The notes: generated from the sequence alone by a model not told the origin. A DNA stretch of 64,000 nt from Hericium rajendrae (GCA_033439255.1 CM065884.1:1240001-1304000); one strand, 5' to 3'; shown: positions 46,424 through 57,728, counted from the first letter of the stretch. Numbers and translations: made by a program.

Positions 46424-47684
46424 CTATGACGGCGCGGACACGACCGTCGTGTGCACGCGCCAGACGTCGTCTACGTCCTGCAGGTCCTCTAACAGGGAGC
46501 CGACCCATTCATCCATCTCCCCGCCGTCCTCCGCCTCGACCTTTGCTGTCCTCCACCGGCGCCCAGATGATCTCCACGCTCTGCACCTCCCCGGGCAGTG
46601 CGGGATCGCGCAGCGCTTCTGCGAGGGCGTTCAGCGATTGCGGTTTGCAGCGGAACTGCATGCAGAGTAAGATGAGTCGTGTGATCATAGACTGGGAGAA
46701 TGGAGTTGAGGCAGACAGGAAGAAAGAGCGCACCTCGATCTCGACGGCGCCATCCTCCGGCGGCTCAGTTTCAAAATCATCCGCGAGCCCGAGCGCGGTG
46801 TCGACCACCTTCTCCTGGCTCTCGTCGAAATTCTCGTCGTGCGGGATCGATACGCGCACGCTGCCGACGCGCTCGAACATAAAGCCCACCGTCGCGAAGC
46901 GCGAGCTGTATCCGCGTCAGTGATCGTGTTATAAGCTAGTGTGAGAGCAGACGCACTTGTGCCGGTTGAGCACCTCGCGCAGGCGATGGATCGTGCGGTT
47001 GCCGTTGTCCGTTAGGCACTCGCTGCGTGTGTCAGTCCATGTATTCTATGCTGCGATAGTTATGAATAGAGACGCACATCATCATGCCCACCGTACCATG
47101 CGCCATCACCTCGTACGTGACGAGTTGGTGTCCCGCGCCCTGTCCGCCCGCTGCCTGCACAGCATGCACTCAGATTCAGAGAGCCAGTCGAGAGATAGGA
47201 CCGACGCGACGCACCTTCGCGAGCGCAGTCTCGATGTTCGCCTTTGGCACGCCTTCAGTCCGACAGCGCTTTAATGTATTAAACAGCTCGATATTCGTGT
47301 TCGGGTCCGAGCCGCCCGCTGTACAACACCCAACCGTCAGGGCCAACACAAACCACACAGCTAACAGGAGAGCGAAACATACTTTTCACAGCGACCATGA
47401 TGTCCTATCCTTCAGCCCCGTCAGCACATGTTCCGGCGGTGGAATGGGAGGGGAGGGTGGGGTGCTCACGCGTGCGGCCCGACCGTAGAGCTGGGACTTC
47501 TGAGCGTCGGTTGCGCCTTTGCGCTGTTTGATTTTGGACCACTGCGCGGCGTGAGTGGGAAGTGCAGGAAAGTTGGAAGGGGACGTACTTTGTTGTGGCC
47601 GGAGGCGAGGGGTGCGGACGTGGAGAATGGGCAGGGGCGCGCGAGGGGGCGCGCGGTTGCGCGGAGGAGTGCGCGGGAGAGCAT
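46424..47684 (-). CDS. TACO1/YebC family mitochondrial translation activator
   Basis: TACO1 assists mitochondrial translation of certain mRNAs, notably COX1. The first exon MLSRALLRATARPLARPCPF is a mitochondrial presequence, continuing STSAPLASGHNK to a KWSKIKxxKG-type junction. Later exons read DIMVAVKSGGSDPNTNIELF, EGVPKANIETALAK, VTYEVMAHGTVG, CLTDNGNRTIHRLREVLNRH and VGFMFERVGSVRVSIPH. The C-terminal part reads ALRDPALPGEVQSVEIIWAP and, in another frame, EMDEWVGSLLEDLQDVDDVW. The frame changes once near 46545 in a GC-rich run; this looks like a base error. Open frame continues upstream of 47684, but the presequence makes MLSRALL the likely start. Identity is good. Confidence 0.87.
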
Positions 47685-48822
47685 GGACTTGAGATTGCGA
47701 TTAGTGGGGCTTTTAGTCTGTGCGAGCTGTGAGTGTCCAGTGTAGAAATAAGTGCTGTATGGTAGGCAGGTCGTCGGAGGGACGCGCTCGTCGACGTCCA
47801 GGCGCCTTGGCGAACGGCCCGCGGAGACTGCCGAGCATTCTTGAATACGGTACTTACCGGACGCGACGTCGAACGCGTCGCGTTCGTTCAACTTGACCGC
47901 TACGTTCCTCACCACTGCAGCCTCGATATCACTTTTCTTGAAGCGCAGAAGTTGACACAGTAAACTCATGGGCAAGTCCTTGCTAATGAATTGGATGAGC
48001 AGGTTTCCGTGATACTCTGCACACGCATCCTTGCCGTGCGTTGATGTCCAGACGCCGTCCACTTGCGTATCTTGCACCCTCGCGCGCCGCTCCACATCGT
48101 ATCTCTGACCTTTTCTACTAGGAAGGCTGGGCGCATGTGTTCGAAATCTGACTGTTTTCATCAAGACAGACTGGTCTAAGCTAAATTTCGCCAGCACAAT
48201 TCCACGCTGCCCTGCCTTCTGCATATCATTAATGCAGGTAACTGAGCTCCGCGCTCTATTGTTAAATATCCGTGCTCTGGCATTCAATCAGTAACGGGTG
48301 AACAAATGTCGCATGCGGTACCTTCCATGATCTCCGTCTCGTTTTCATCCGTACCTTTCCGCTAGGCCTGCCTCCTTCTCATGGAATACTGAGCTTGCCA
48401 ATGCTCCCATCCCTGCCGCACGCCCGGGAACCTGGGACTGCGGAGCGGGAGTTGCCGCGGATGCATGCGCAGATGATCCAATGTCTGCAGCTTAATAGCC
48501 TGTGCATTTGACAAGGCCATCTTTTGTTTCTCAGCAGAATAGGATACGAGCAGCAGCAGCGCGGGTGCACAGTAAGTCGTGGATTTGTATTTCCACGTTT
48601 GGATATAATTTTTGACATTTCATACCAGCCTTCGTTAGCCGCCTCAATTTAAACGTGGAACGCTGTAATCCCGAGTCCCGAAAATGTGAGCCAAAATCAT
48701 ACATGTCGACATTCGTCGAGGTGACTCGCAGTGATAGGGATCGTGAGTAAAATGCAGCATGACGGAACTCTCAAGTACAGCAATCAACGAAAAGGAAAAG
48801 TCGCCTTGCTCATCTGAGCATT
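47685..48822. other. Intergenic region with duplicated segment and long open frame
   Basis: A frame open on the minus strand runs from 48287 into the TACO1-like gene, but it has no family support. The stretch at about 47745-47960 is similar to 51098-51360. The part from about 48400 to 48620 is similar to 51985-52500 (the 3' flanks of the two F-box genes). Confidence 0.5.
47745..47960. repeat. Diverged repeat, copy 1
   Basis: Shares in order with 51098-51360: GTAGAAATAAGTG, TGGTAGGCA, GACGTCCAGGCGC.TTGGC, GGCCCGCGG.GACTGCC, GAACGCGTCGC.TTCGTTCAACT and CAGCCTCGAT. Both copies lie next to the F-box genes. It might be an old promoter-containing duplication or an unrecognised transposon remnant. 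Confidence 0.65.
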
Positions 48823-50784
48823 CTATTCATCGTTGCCTTCACTGCTTCCCCCGCCATACTCGCTGGCATCTTCCTCCTCGTTATCTTCGTTGTCTGTATG
48901 TTCATGTTCATCGTCGTCGCTCTCTTCTTCGCTGTCCTCGTATTCATCTCTGCTCAGGTCTCCCCAGTCGTGAACCTTAGTGCCAACCATGTTGACTTTG
49001 ACTAGTCCCTCAAGAATTTCTACCTGGTCAGCTCTGATCCAAGAGTCGAGGATAACCAGCCGAGGTAGAGCTGCAACACTTTGGCGAATACGAAGCCACT
49101 TGGCAAGGAAGTAATGAATCCGGTGGTCTCCCTCGTAGCGCTCATAAAACTTCAAGTCGCGCAAGCTCAGTGATTGCAGGTTCGGAAAGGGGTCCTGGTC
49201 CTGCATCGGAGCTTCTTGTAAATCGCCCGGACTGTCGACAATTTCGGTCTCGGCCTCGATGGGAGCTAGATTAAAGAAGAATTCACTGAAATTGAGAAGG
49301 TTTTGCTCATCGACAATCACATGCTCGACGGCTCTGCAGTTGCCAAACGTTGCCAGCCATTGCGCGGCAGTCCAGGGTGAGCGCGAATCGGTATTAGTCG
49401 TCTTGTATATCACCCGCAACTCTTGCAGAGGCAATGCGTTGCAGATATCTTGTAATGAATGTATCTCGGTACGCTGCCCAATCTGGATGGTTGCTTCGCC
49501 TTTGGGGGTAGGAACATAGTTGGTGGTTTCATATGTGGGACAATGATCGTCATGTAACCATGCATTGATATGCGACTCGTTCGAAATAAACAAAAAAGAA
49601 ACAGCGACCTGCGTATGGCATAGTGTGTTGGTCCTGTCGCTGAAATGGGCACGCAGTCCGCGCAACGTATTTTGCGCAGATAGAAGTTCTGATTCGTTAT
49701 GAATGAGTTCCAGACATAGGGTGCAGGTTGGGGGAAAGTCGACGTGGTCCATATATACACCACATTGAGCCGTGGTGCCCGTTAATTTCAAAAGATCCAG
49801 ATGACGTAGCTGAATGGAAAACTCGAGCGATATGTCAGGGGCTGGAGGTGGAAGGCAGTTGTCCAGTATCAAAGTACGTAGTGCGGACATCCTTGCTAGG
49901 GAGCTCAAGAGATGATCCATTCGGTGACCACTCAAATCCGATAGCTCTGGTGCCTCCCGGAATTCGAAGTGGGCAACATCTTTGCAGGGCCACTTGAGCT
50001 CTAGATGAGTTAGATTGGCAAACCCCAATGAATCATACGGCAGATAAACGTTGCGCAAGACAATTTTATGCAGCAAAGGCGCATAACCTCTGAACGCATG
50101 AGTCGGGAGCGAGACGAAACCAGAATAGCTTGATAGCTCGAGCGACTCCAGCAACGTGGCAGGCGTAATCCAAGACGCAACCTCACGGCGGAGCGATCCG
50201 GAGAAGGCATTGATATCCAGATGGAAGATGTGGAAAAAATGCTCAGATAAATTCTTGTTGAAACGTTCCCTATAACCAACTGACACCGAGATTGGGACAG
50301 CCTTTGAGCGAGCTAACATGAATCCACCCCACCGTCGTCCTAGACGGTAAGTCACATTGGTCCAAAGGTTCGGTTCTTGCAACGCCGCTTCGCGCCAATA
50401 ACTGCAGACATGGGTGACTTTCATCCATCCCAGAGCAGAGCTCGTAGCGCTAGGCCTTCGCCACTCTTTCGAGCAAAGGGGCTCATTGATAGCGCTGAAA
50501 GAGAAAATACGAGACAGGATTTCCGGTGGGAAATGACAGATCGGGGAAAGAGCGTTGTAGCATGCATGTATCGCAGCGAGCGCCGTTCGCATGGCCTCTG
50601 ACTCCCGCTCTAGTGCCTTCCGACGGCGCAGATGGCCCTTGAACTTGTCGACTTCGGCCAGCCGAGGGCGGAGGACATCGAGCCAGTAGTCCGCGGTACT
50701 ATCGAGTTGCAATTGTACAATGCGTAAGCGGTGCCCATACAAGACAGAAAACCTGCTTAATAACGTACGCGTCGTTTTGCCCAT
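48823..50784 (-). CDS. F-box protein with LRR-like C-terminal part, copy 1
   Basis: F-box proteins recruit substrates to SCF ubiquitin ligases through Skp1. An uninterrupted 653-residue frame starts MGKTTRTLLSRFSVLYGHRL, with a coiled segment (RLAEVDKFKGHLRRRKALER), then the F-box-like LSPICHFPPEILSRIFSFSA and WMKVTHVCSYWREAALQEPN. The body has leucine-rich-repeat character (LLESLELSSYSG, LTHLELKWPCKD, LRTLILDNCLP, LRHLDLLKLTG, LPRLVILDSWI). The tail is strongly acidic (DEYEDSEEESDDDEHEHTDN). Agaricomycetes carry many such genes. An additional 5' exon is suggested near 50806-51080 by conservation with the second copy. The substrate is unknown. It is a tandem copy of the gene at 52543-54413. 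Confidence 0.87.
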   Translation of the reverse strand: MGKTTRTLLSRFSVLYGHRLRIVQLQLDSTADYWLDVLRPRLAEVDKFKGHLRRRKALERESEAMRTALAAIHACYNALSPICHFPPEILSRIFSFSAINEPLCSKEWRRPSATSSALGWMKVTHVCSYWREAALQEPNLWTNVTYRLGRRWGGFMLARSKAVPISVSVGYRERFNKNLSEHFFHIFHLDINAFSGSLRREVASWITPATLLESLELSSYSGFVSLPTHAFRGYAPLLHKIVLRNVYLPYDSLGFANLTHLELKWPCKDVAHFEFREAPELSDLSGHRMDHLLSSLARMSALRTLILDNCLPPPAPDISLEFSIQLRHLDLLKLTGTTAQCGVYMDHVDFPPTCTLCLELIHNESELLSAQNTLRGLRAHFSDRTNTLCHTQVAVSFLFISNESHINAWLHDDHCPTYETTNYVPTPKGEATIQIGQRTEIHSLQDICNALPLQELRVIYKTTNTDSRSPWTAAQWLATFGNCRAVEHVIVDEQNLLNFSEFFFNLAPIEAETEIVDSPGDLQEAPMQDQDPFPNLQSLSLRDLKFYERYEGDHRIHYFLAKWLRIRQSVAALPRLVILDSWIRADQVEILEGLVKVNMVGTKVHDWGDLSRDEYEDSEEESDDDEHEHTDNEDNEEEDASEYGGGSSEGNDE

Positions 50785-51445
50785 GGTCCAATGGCGATCC
50801 TATCTTCATGGCCGTGGTTTAAGATTCAGAGTACTGATGTGCACGAAGTACTGTGAGCGATGTCCTAGTAATTTGAAACTGATAACTATTGGATAGAAGG
50901 TTAGAAGGCGTTCTTGGAAAGAAAACAGCCATGCACTCACCGGTGCCAGACACGTAGTAGGAAGTGGATTGAGTGGTTGTCTCGTTAAGTCTGGAACCTG
51001 GAAGCTGGCAAACACGAGGCCTAAGCCAGAGACGTATCGAAGAAACCCTGCGGAAACCGGCATGGCCAAGTCGTGGCAATCGACGGCCCGGCTACCGGTG
51101 TAGAAATAAGTGGTGCTGTAATGGTAGGCAAGTCATTGGAGGGATAGTGGAGGGATACACTCGACATGATCATAATGACGTCCAGGCGCATTGGCAAAAT
51201 GGCCCGCGGGGACTGCCGGATACTGAACAGTCCCGAAACTGTCCCGAACGACTCCCGAACGCGTCGCCTTCGTTCAACTCGACCTCTACTGTATGTCTGA
51301 GACCTATGTAATGGAGATCTACAGACAGCATGATCTATCACTACAGCCTCGATGACGCGTTTGTTTTGGAGTCCAGAGGTTGGCAAAATTGATCCAATGG
51401 TCGACCATGTACGTCTGCGTATGTCGGTGAACTTGAGGAAGGAGG
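50785..51445. other. Upstream flank of F-box copy 1
   Basis: 50810-51030 is clearly similar to 54445-54660, upstream of F-box copy 2 (shared blocks include GCACGAAGTACTG, AGGTTAGAAGGCGTTCTTG and CCATGCACTCACCG). The CACTCACCG block read on the minus strand is a splice donor, so it may hold a conserved leader exon. The part from 51098 to 51360 repeats 47745-47960. Confidence 0.5.
51098..51360. repeat. Diverged repeat, copy 2
   Basis: Partner of the 47745-47960 copy, with blocks in the same order and orientation. It is longer by extra bases such as CTGAACAGTCCCGAAACTGTC, present here but not in copy 1 (only partly matched). Confidence 0.62.
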
Positions 51446-51724
51446 GTGATGCTTGTGCTCACATTCATTCAAATTAGCCTTTGGGACCTTGGCCTCATGG
51501 CTCCCTTGCTTCCATTTGAATTCGTCATTCATTTTCTAGAGTTTTTCGATTATCTGAAGTCACATCCTGGCCGTGTTAATATCCAAACGCTGTCCGCTCA
51601 TGCCGCTGTGTGCAATCGATGGTCCAGCTTCGCATGCAAGTTCCTATTTATCCAGACCGCCCTCATTCGCGCTGCTCCACATCATCTCGATTCGTCTCTG
51701 ATTTGTACCAACCAAGAGGACTAG
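51446..51724 (+). pseudogene. Possible F-box-like gene fragment
   Basis: A 92-codon plus-strand frame reads LLPFEFVIHFLEFFDYLKSH, RVNIQTLSAHAAVCNRWSSF and ACKFLFIQTALI. The LPxEVIxxILEFF...LxxxAxVCxxW layout is that of F-box-like N-termini in Agaricomycetes. Nothing downstream continues it, so it is probably a gene remnant, or an exon whose partners I do not see. It lies between the two complete F-box genes but on the opposite strand. Evidence is limited. Confidence 0.35.
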
Positions 51725-51862
51725 TCCCAGGCATTTGATCTCTCGCACTGCCTGTTGACCTCGACTAGTCCGAGGTGAATTTCATCACCGCGATTTCGAT
51801 TTCACGCTGCCCTGCTCTCTACCGTCTCTACCTTTATGTCTTTAGCAACATCCAGGAATTAA

Positions 51863-52290
51863 TCAGTCATTCTTGCTGCCGCTCCGGTGGGCGTTCGCCG
51901 CGCGCTTTGTCGCCCTGAAGGAGCTTGCCTGCACCGTGTAGCTGTGGAAGTAGCTGTGGAAGTAGCTGAGCAGCCGTGCGCCGCTATACTGGAACTGCCG
52001 CGGACGATCCAGCATGTGTGTGGACAGCCGTTGGGTCATGCGCCGTGCCGCGGCGCTCGTGGACGGGGGCCCTTTGCAGCTCTGATGGGTCTCGGTCGGT
52101 GATTGGACGGTGCGGATGAGGGATTTCACAGGCTTGCGAAGGCGTGCCGCAATAAAAGCATCGAGCTGGTGGTGGATATTCGCCATCTTTTGGTACGTAG
52201 TTGTCGAAGCGCGGTGCTTGACTTTGACCGGCAAATAGTGGACTAATATCTCGTCCAGGTGGACCGTTTCTCCCGTGAACGGACACCTAA
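51863..52290 (-). CDS. Possible unidentified exon, no known domain
   Basis: The minus strand reads CPFTGETVHLDEILVHYLPV and KVKHRASTTTYQKMANIHHQ, LDAFIAARLRKPVKSLIRTV, then SPTETHQSCKGPPSTSAAAR, ending at 51863. The opening CPFTGE follows an AG acceptor, so it looks like an internal or last exon without a visible start. The family is not recognised. It could belong to a decayed gene, since it also overlaps the region matching the 3' flank of F-box copy 1. Confidence 0.3.
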
Positions 52291-52542
52291 CAATTTATTT
52301 CGCATGAACGCAGGATGCCAGGATAGTGAGTCTTCCGCCTGTCGGGATAGGATATCGGACTAGAGAGACATCTGGTTCGGCGGGGCCAATTTTTATTTCT
52401 CAAGGGAAATAAGTTAGCATGGATGCACAGTAAGTGACGGACCTTTTTTCTGCGTTCGAAAATGATTTTTTCAGATAGTACAGCAAGAAACAAAATACAC
52501 CAGTCCTCTTACTTATCCAACTTGTCCTGTACATGGTCACCT

Positions 52543-54413
52543 TCACTGCGTACCCCCGCCGCTTTCGCTGGGATCCTCCTTGCCACTCTCTTCCCCTTTT
52601 TCAATTTCATCATCGTCGCTAACTTCTTCGTCATTGCTTGGGTCGGCACATTCGGTACACTGGCAAGGGATGTCCAGTAAATCCACCTCGACCTGTTTCC
52701 TGAGTACTTCTATCTGGTCAAGTTTGATATAAGAGTCGAGAATACGCAGCCGAGGTAGTGCTGCAACATTTTGGCGAATACGAAGCCACTTGGCAAAGAA
52801 GTAGTGAAATCGGTGATTTCCCTCGTAACGCATGCGGAAATTGATGGCTTTTAGGCTCACAGATTGCAGATTTGGGAACAAAACCTCGTCTCCTGTAGAT
52901 TTCCTAGACTGCTCGCAGCGTCGGACTCGGGGTCTGGAGGTAAATTGAAAAAAGCTTCACTGAAACAGATAACATTGCTTTGGTCGACAACCACATCCTC
53001 CAGAGCTCTGCATCTGCCAAACGTTGCCAGCCATTGCTGCGGAGTCCACGAAGACTTGTAGCTATTCCCCTTGCGCAGCGTTCGCAACCCTTCGAGGGGC
53101 AAGGCGTCACAAATCTCTTCTAGGGAATGTATCTTGACCTCCTGGTGCAAGTTGACAACAAGCGTATGTCTGGGGTATCGAGTCTCATCATGTGTCTGAT
53201 CATGTATCCATGCTTCAATGTGTTGATCATTCATAGAAGACAAGGAGTGTATAGGGACGGGCAGACGGGGTGCTGTAGTCATCTTGCCGAAAAAATGGGC
53301 ACATAATCCACGTAACACATTTCCCTGCGGCACATCGTCCGATTCGTCATGGCCAAGCAGGGATATCCAGATCTCGCAGATCGGGGGCAATTCGAGGTGT
53401 TCCACAACCTCGCCGCATTGTGCTGTGGTGCCGACTAACCGCAGAATATCCAGGTAAACTAGCTTGACGGGAAAAAGCGGGATTCCGGCGGCTGGAAGCG
53501 GAAGACAATTATCCAGGATTAATCTACGCAGTGCCGGCATCCTGGCCAGGGAGCTCAAGAGATGGTCCATCCGATGACATCTCAAACCCGTTGGCCTTGG
53601 ATCCCAAGGATGTCGACTGGTCCACCTGAGCTCTAGATGAATGAGATTGGCTAATACCGGCGAATCATACGACAGATAAACGTCGCATAGGATGACTTGA
53701 CGCAGCGAAGGCGTGTAGCCTCCAAACGCATCGGCCGGAAGCGAGACGGGGCAAGACGGGCTCATTAGCAGGATCGACTCCAGCAGCGTAGCAGGCGCAG
53801 TCCAAGACGGGGCCACACGACGGAGGATCCCATTCCTGCCATCTATATCCAGGCCAGTTACACGAGACATATGCTCAGATAAAGTCTCGTCAAAATGTCC
53901 GCGACAATCGCTGTTCACCGAGATCGGGACAGTTTTTGAACGAGCTATCATCCATTTGCCGAACTCTTGTCCTAAAGAGTAGGTCACATTGCTCCAAAGG
54001 GTCGGCTCCTGCAACGCCGCTTCACGCCAATAGCTGCAGACGTGCGTGACCTTCATCCATGCAAGAGCAGAGGGTGAAACAATGTGTGTTGTCCCAAATG
54101 GCACGGCGACCGGTTCGTCAATGGCGTTGAAAGAGAAAATCCGACAAAGAATTTCTGGTGGAAGGCGATAGATCGGGGCAAGTGTGTTATAGTGCACATA
54201 CAAAGCAACGAGTGCCTTGTGTATGGCCTCTGATTCCCGCTCAATGCCTTCCGGCGACGGAAATGGCCCCCGAACTTGTCGACTTCGGCGAGCCGAGGGC
54301 GGACGGCAGCGAGCCAGTAATCCTCGGCGCTGTCGAGTTGTAATTGTGCAATGAGTACGCCATGTCCACAAAGATAGAAACCTGCTTAACGACGTACGCA
54401 TCGTCTTGCACAA
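52543..54413 (-). CDS. F-box protein, copy 2, split by frame changes
   Basis: A paralogue of the F-box gene at 48823-50784, aligning along its length: PIYRLPPEILCRIFSFNAID (F-box), WMKVTHVCSYWREAALQEPT, YSLGQEFGKWMIARSKTVPI, HRMDHLLSSLARMPALRRLI and LVYLDILRLVGTTAQCG. It ends with an acidic tail in which DPSNDEEVSDDDEIEKGEES can be read. The frame changes at three places: near 54360 and 54230 (N-terminal part, where RLAEVDKFGGHFRRRKAL continues in another frame) and near 52880. The last part (FPNLQSVSLKAINFRMRYEG) is in its own frame. This may be a decaying copy, or an intact one hit by the base errors seen elsewhere in the window. If intact, its job would match copy 1. Confidence 0.72.
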
Positions 54414-54961
54414 AATCTGATGGCGATCCTATCTTCATGGTGTGGCGTAAGGTTTAGAGACTGATATGCACGAAGTACTGCGACCAGCGTCGTAGTGATT
54501 TGAAAGTCAGAAGGTTAGAAGGCGTTCTTGAGAAGAAAATAACCATGCACTCACCGTTCCAGACACCGAGTAGAGAATTAAGGATTGGATTCGATGTCTC
54601 GTTGAGTCTTGTTCCTGGAAGCTGGCAAGCACGAGGCGTAAGCCAGTTGATGGCCCGGCTTCCCGGCAGGTCATGCACGTCGAGAGCCATGCTCGACTCT
54701 ACTGTACGATTACAGTAACTGGAAGACACAGCGTTCCGCGAAAAATTCCCAGCATCTAGGACTTCTTTACGGCTCGATTTTTCTTCCATGTTCTAATGTA
54801 TACTTTTTGAATTCATCCGATAACGAACCGGTTTTGCTATACGTATGGTGGCCTATGGCCACGACAGTTACTGTACTAGTCTACCTACACCTCCAGCTCC
54901 ATCCATGCTCTAAAATACATCTGCATAAATCAAGCAAATAAGGTCATGAACAGATCTGTCC
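54414..54961. other. Upstream flank of F-box copy 2
   Basis: 54445-54660 repeats the upstream flank of copy 1. The rest, to the SulP stop, shows no gene. AT-rich stretches occur near 54790-54940. Confidence 0.45.
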
Positions 54962-57728
54962 TCAAATGTCCACCTCCTCCTTCTTCACACTATCGTTGTC
55001 CCCCTGTCCACTGTACACAGAGTCGATCGTCCTTCGCTGTAAGCTGTCCTCCGCCGCCTTCACCGCCACTGTCAGGTCCAGATGGAAGAACGGCGTGTCG
55101 ACCTGCAGGACCGCCTCACTATCGTCCACGAGCGGACCATACGCGCCGCGTGCATTCACCGACGCTATCGAGCTCGCGGCCTTCTCGTCTACGGCTTCGA
55201 TATCCGTCGGCGACCGCGCCGCATCGTGTGCGTCGTCGTAACTGTCGCGATACGCGTAGACGGGCGCGATCTCGCGCAAGTTGGCGGACGCGCCGCGCCC
55301 CGTGCCGAAGCCGCCGGCGACGAGGGCGCGGCGGATCCACGGCGAGAGGATCGTCGCGAAGTGGAACTCGACGGGACGGTCTGTCCAGCGCTCAATCTCA
55401 TTCCTCGTATCGATGAGTGATTGAACGGCAGTGGTATCGATTTGCGAACTATATGCTGGTATCAGCAACTGATTTGTTGTTATGTGAAAATGGAATGAAC
55501 GTACACAGTAGAGAAGTCGAGTACGATGGCGTGCAGAAGCGGTTTCGAGAGGTTCTCCTCCGTCTCTGACTTCGCCCCACGCGGCGGCCCAGGATCGTTC
55601 CATTGTCTGTCGGCCAGGCTGACCTGGCTCATGTCCTTCCCGCGCCGCGTGTGCTCCTTCACATAATCCACGAGTACGCGATTCATATGCGAACAGTTTG
55701 GGTACAGAGTGCTCTCCTCGAAACGGTAGATGACGACGCCGGGCGCAGGCGGCTCGACGCGTACCTGCGGGTTCACGACGTTGTTGGTGCGCAACGGGAG
55801 GAACACCTCGCGCGACACGTCCGGCGTCTGCGGCTCGTGCACGCGCGTGCGGCCGAGGAAATGCCCGCGCGGGTGCGCGATGCGGACGAGCAGCAGCGCG
55901 GCGCTCGCACAGATCGAGACATAGATGCCGTCCTCAATCGTCGTGAAGACGGTCACGAGGACAGCCGCGGCCCAGATGAGGAACTCGAGCGGCGAGACGC
56001 GCCAGAAGGCGAAGGCTTGCGGTGGCTTGGTGACGAGATCCGCGACGGCGTGGATGATGACGGCGGAGAGGCCGGCACTGGGGATCCAGAAGAAGGCGGG
56101 CGTCAGGCCGTACAGCGCGACGATGACGACGATGGCGGAGAAAAGGCCGCCTAATGGGGTGCGCACGCCCGATTTGGACTTCAGCGCTGATCGGGAGAAT
56201 GAGCCTGTCGCGGGGTAGGCATTGAACACGGATCCGATGGTGTTGCTGACACCGATGGCGATCAGCTCCTGGTTGGGATCGATCTTGTAGCCGTTGATGC
56301 GTCCAAACGCTGAATGGTTATTTTATGAGTAACTCGCGTCTGAACAGATAATTAATGACCTCACATTTTGAGATGGATATGTGTTCCAACAACAGGATAA
56401 TTACTGCAACAGGCATCTTGGGCGCCAGGGCGGTGAGCAGATTACGGTCGATGGGGGGTGCTCCGACATGCTGGAAACCCCTTGGGACCGTCAGCAGGAT
56501 CTTGATGGGGTATGCACCCTTCGCATTTTTGCGATGTCTGCAATACAGCCAAGACGCGAAAGTGAGGACGATAATAACGAAGCCATTTCTTAGCACCGAA
56601 ATGAAGAAGAATACGCGGGCTGAGGAATATAGGTCAGAGCAGTTCGGATTACACTAGGCATCTGCTGGGCCTCACCTCGTCTTGGCCAGCGACGCGCTGC
56701 CCAGTCGCATGCCATACGGATGGCATAAAGCGTGAAAAGGCCTACGAGGCCAAAGGCGGCATCTCTTGTCGTGCGAGGAAGGCCTTTCAGTGTGTTGATG
56801 ATGACTAGATATGTCGAAGCTCGTGTGCTACAGTTGAAAAATCTGTCAGGGTCGTATCCAAAAATTTCACGACAATCAAGACGTACTCGAAACCAGAGAT
56901 GCCCATCAATCCTGGGACTTGTCCAGATGCGATGTTGATGGCTGAGCCCGTCATGAAACCAGCAACTGCAGGCGCTGGAATAAACTCGACTATCCATCCT
57001 AGTCGGAGCAGACCGATGCCCAACACGATGAACCCGCAGATGAAGGAAAGGGTGGTCGCGATTTGCGGACTTGACCACTCGCCTGGGTGCCTTTCGTTGA
57101 CATACTTCAGAATCTGGGCAGTTGTCAAGGACATCACTGCCACAGGACCGATTGAGACATCTTTGGAAGTCGCGAATAGCTGTCGTCGGTGTGAATGAAA
57201 GATGCATGAACAGCCAAGAATCAGTGCTTACGGAGTAAATCAGAACACCAATGAATGCAGAATAGAGACCATACTGTGGCGGAAGCGTCGCGATCTGGAT
57301 GCGACGATCTCTTGTCAGTACAGGAAGTGAATATGAAGGGAAAATTTGTACCTGAGCATAGGACATGCTCTGCGGCACAAGGACGATGCCGACAGTGACA
57401 CCAGCGATGACATCGCCGGTTAACCATCCAAGATCTTCGAAACGCATCTCAATCCCTGCGCGGTATTATCGAAAGCATGCACACGCACTGTATCTCGTTA
57501 TCCAGCCGAAGATTGGAAACAGACGCCTGAAGTAATCAATGACCTAGAGGAGGAAAGAAGCGAAGCATCAGCCGACGCGCGATCCGAAGGACAAGAGGGA
57601 GCACGACTGACATCCTGCCTTGGGGACTTCGACAGATTCCGTATCCAGTCCTTCGACGAGATGACGGGGATGGGCTCCTCGGGGTACGCGATGACGCGCT
57701 TCCCGAACCTCTTTGCAGCCTCAGCCAT
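54962..57728 (-). CDS. SulP-family sulfate transporter with STAS domain
   Basis: SulP proteins take up sulfate across the plasma membrane. The start MAEAAKRFGKRVIAYPEEPI leads to FEDLGWLTGDVIAGVTVGIV and LVPQSMSYAQ, the family's first membrane segments. Others follow: IATLPPQYGLYSAFIGVLIY, VSIGPVAVMSLTTAQIL-like, TTLSFICGFIVLGIGLLRLG, WIVEFIPAPAVAGFMTGSAI, NIASGQVPGLMG, and INGYKIDPNQELIAIGVSNT with GSVFNAYPATGSFSRSALKS. SGVRTPLGGLFSAIVVIVAL and AGLSAVIIHAVADLV follow. The cytosolic STAS part includes HAIVLDFSTV and SQIDTTAVQSLIDTRNEIER, then FHFATILSPWIRRALVAGGF. About ten exons are needed, and the join near 56820 is uncertain. The gene is complete by motif count. Regulation by sulfur supply is usual in the family, but no site is recognised. 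Confidence 0.92.

Noticed and set aside
47466-48287. Long minus-strand open frame upstream of and into the TACO1-like gene
   Set aside because: It has no family-like content, includes a repeat copy, and the mitochondrial presequence starting at 47684 is a better N-terminus.
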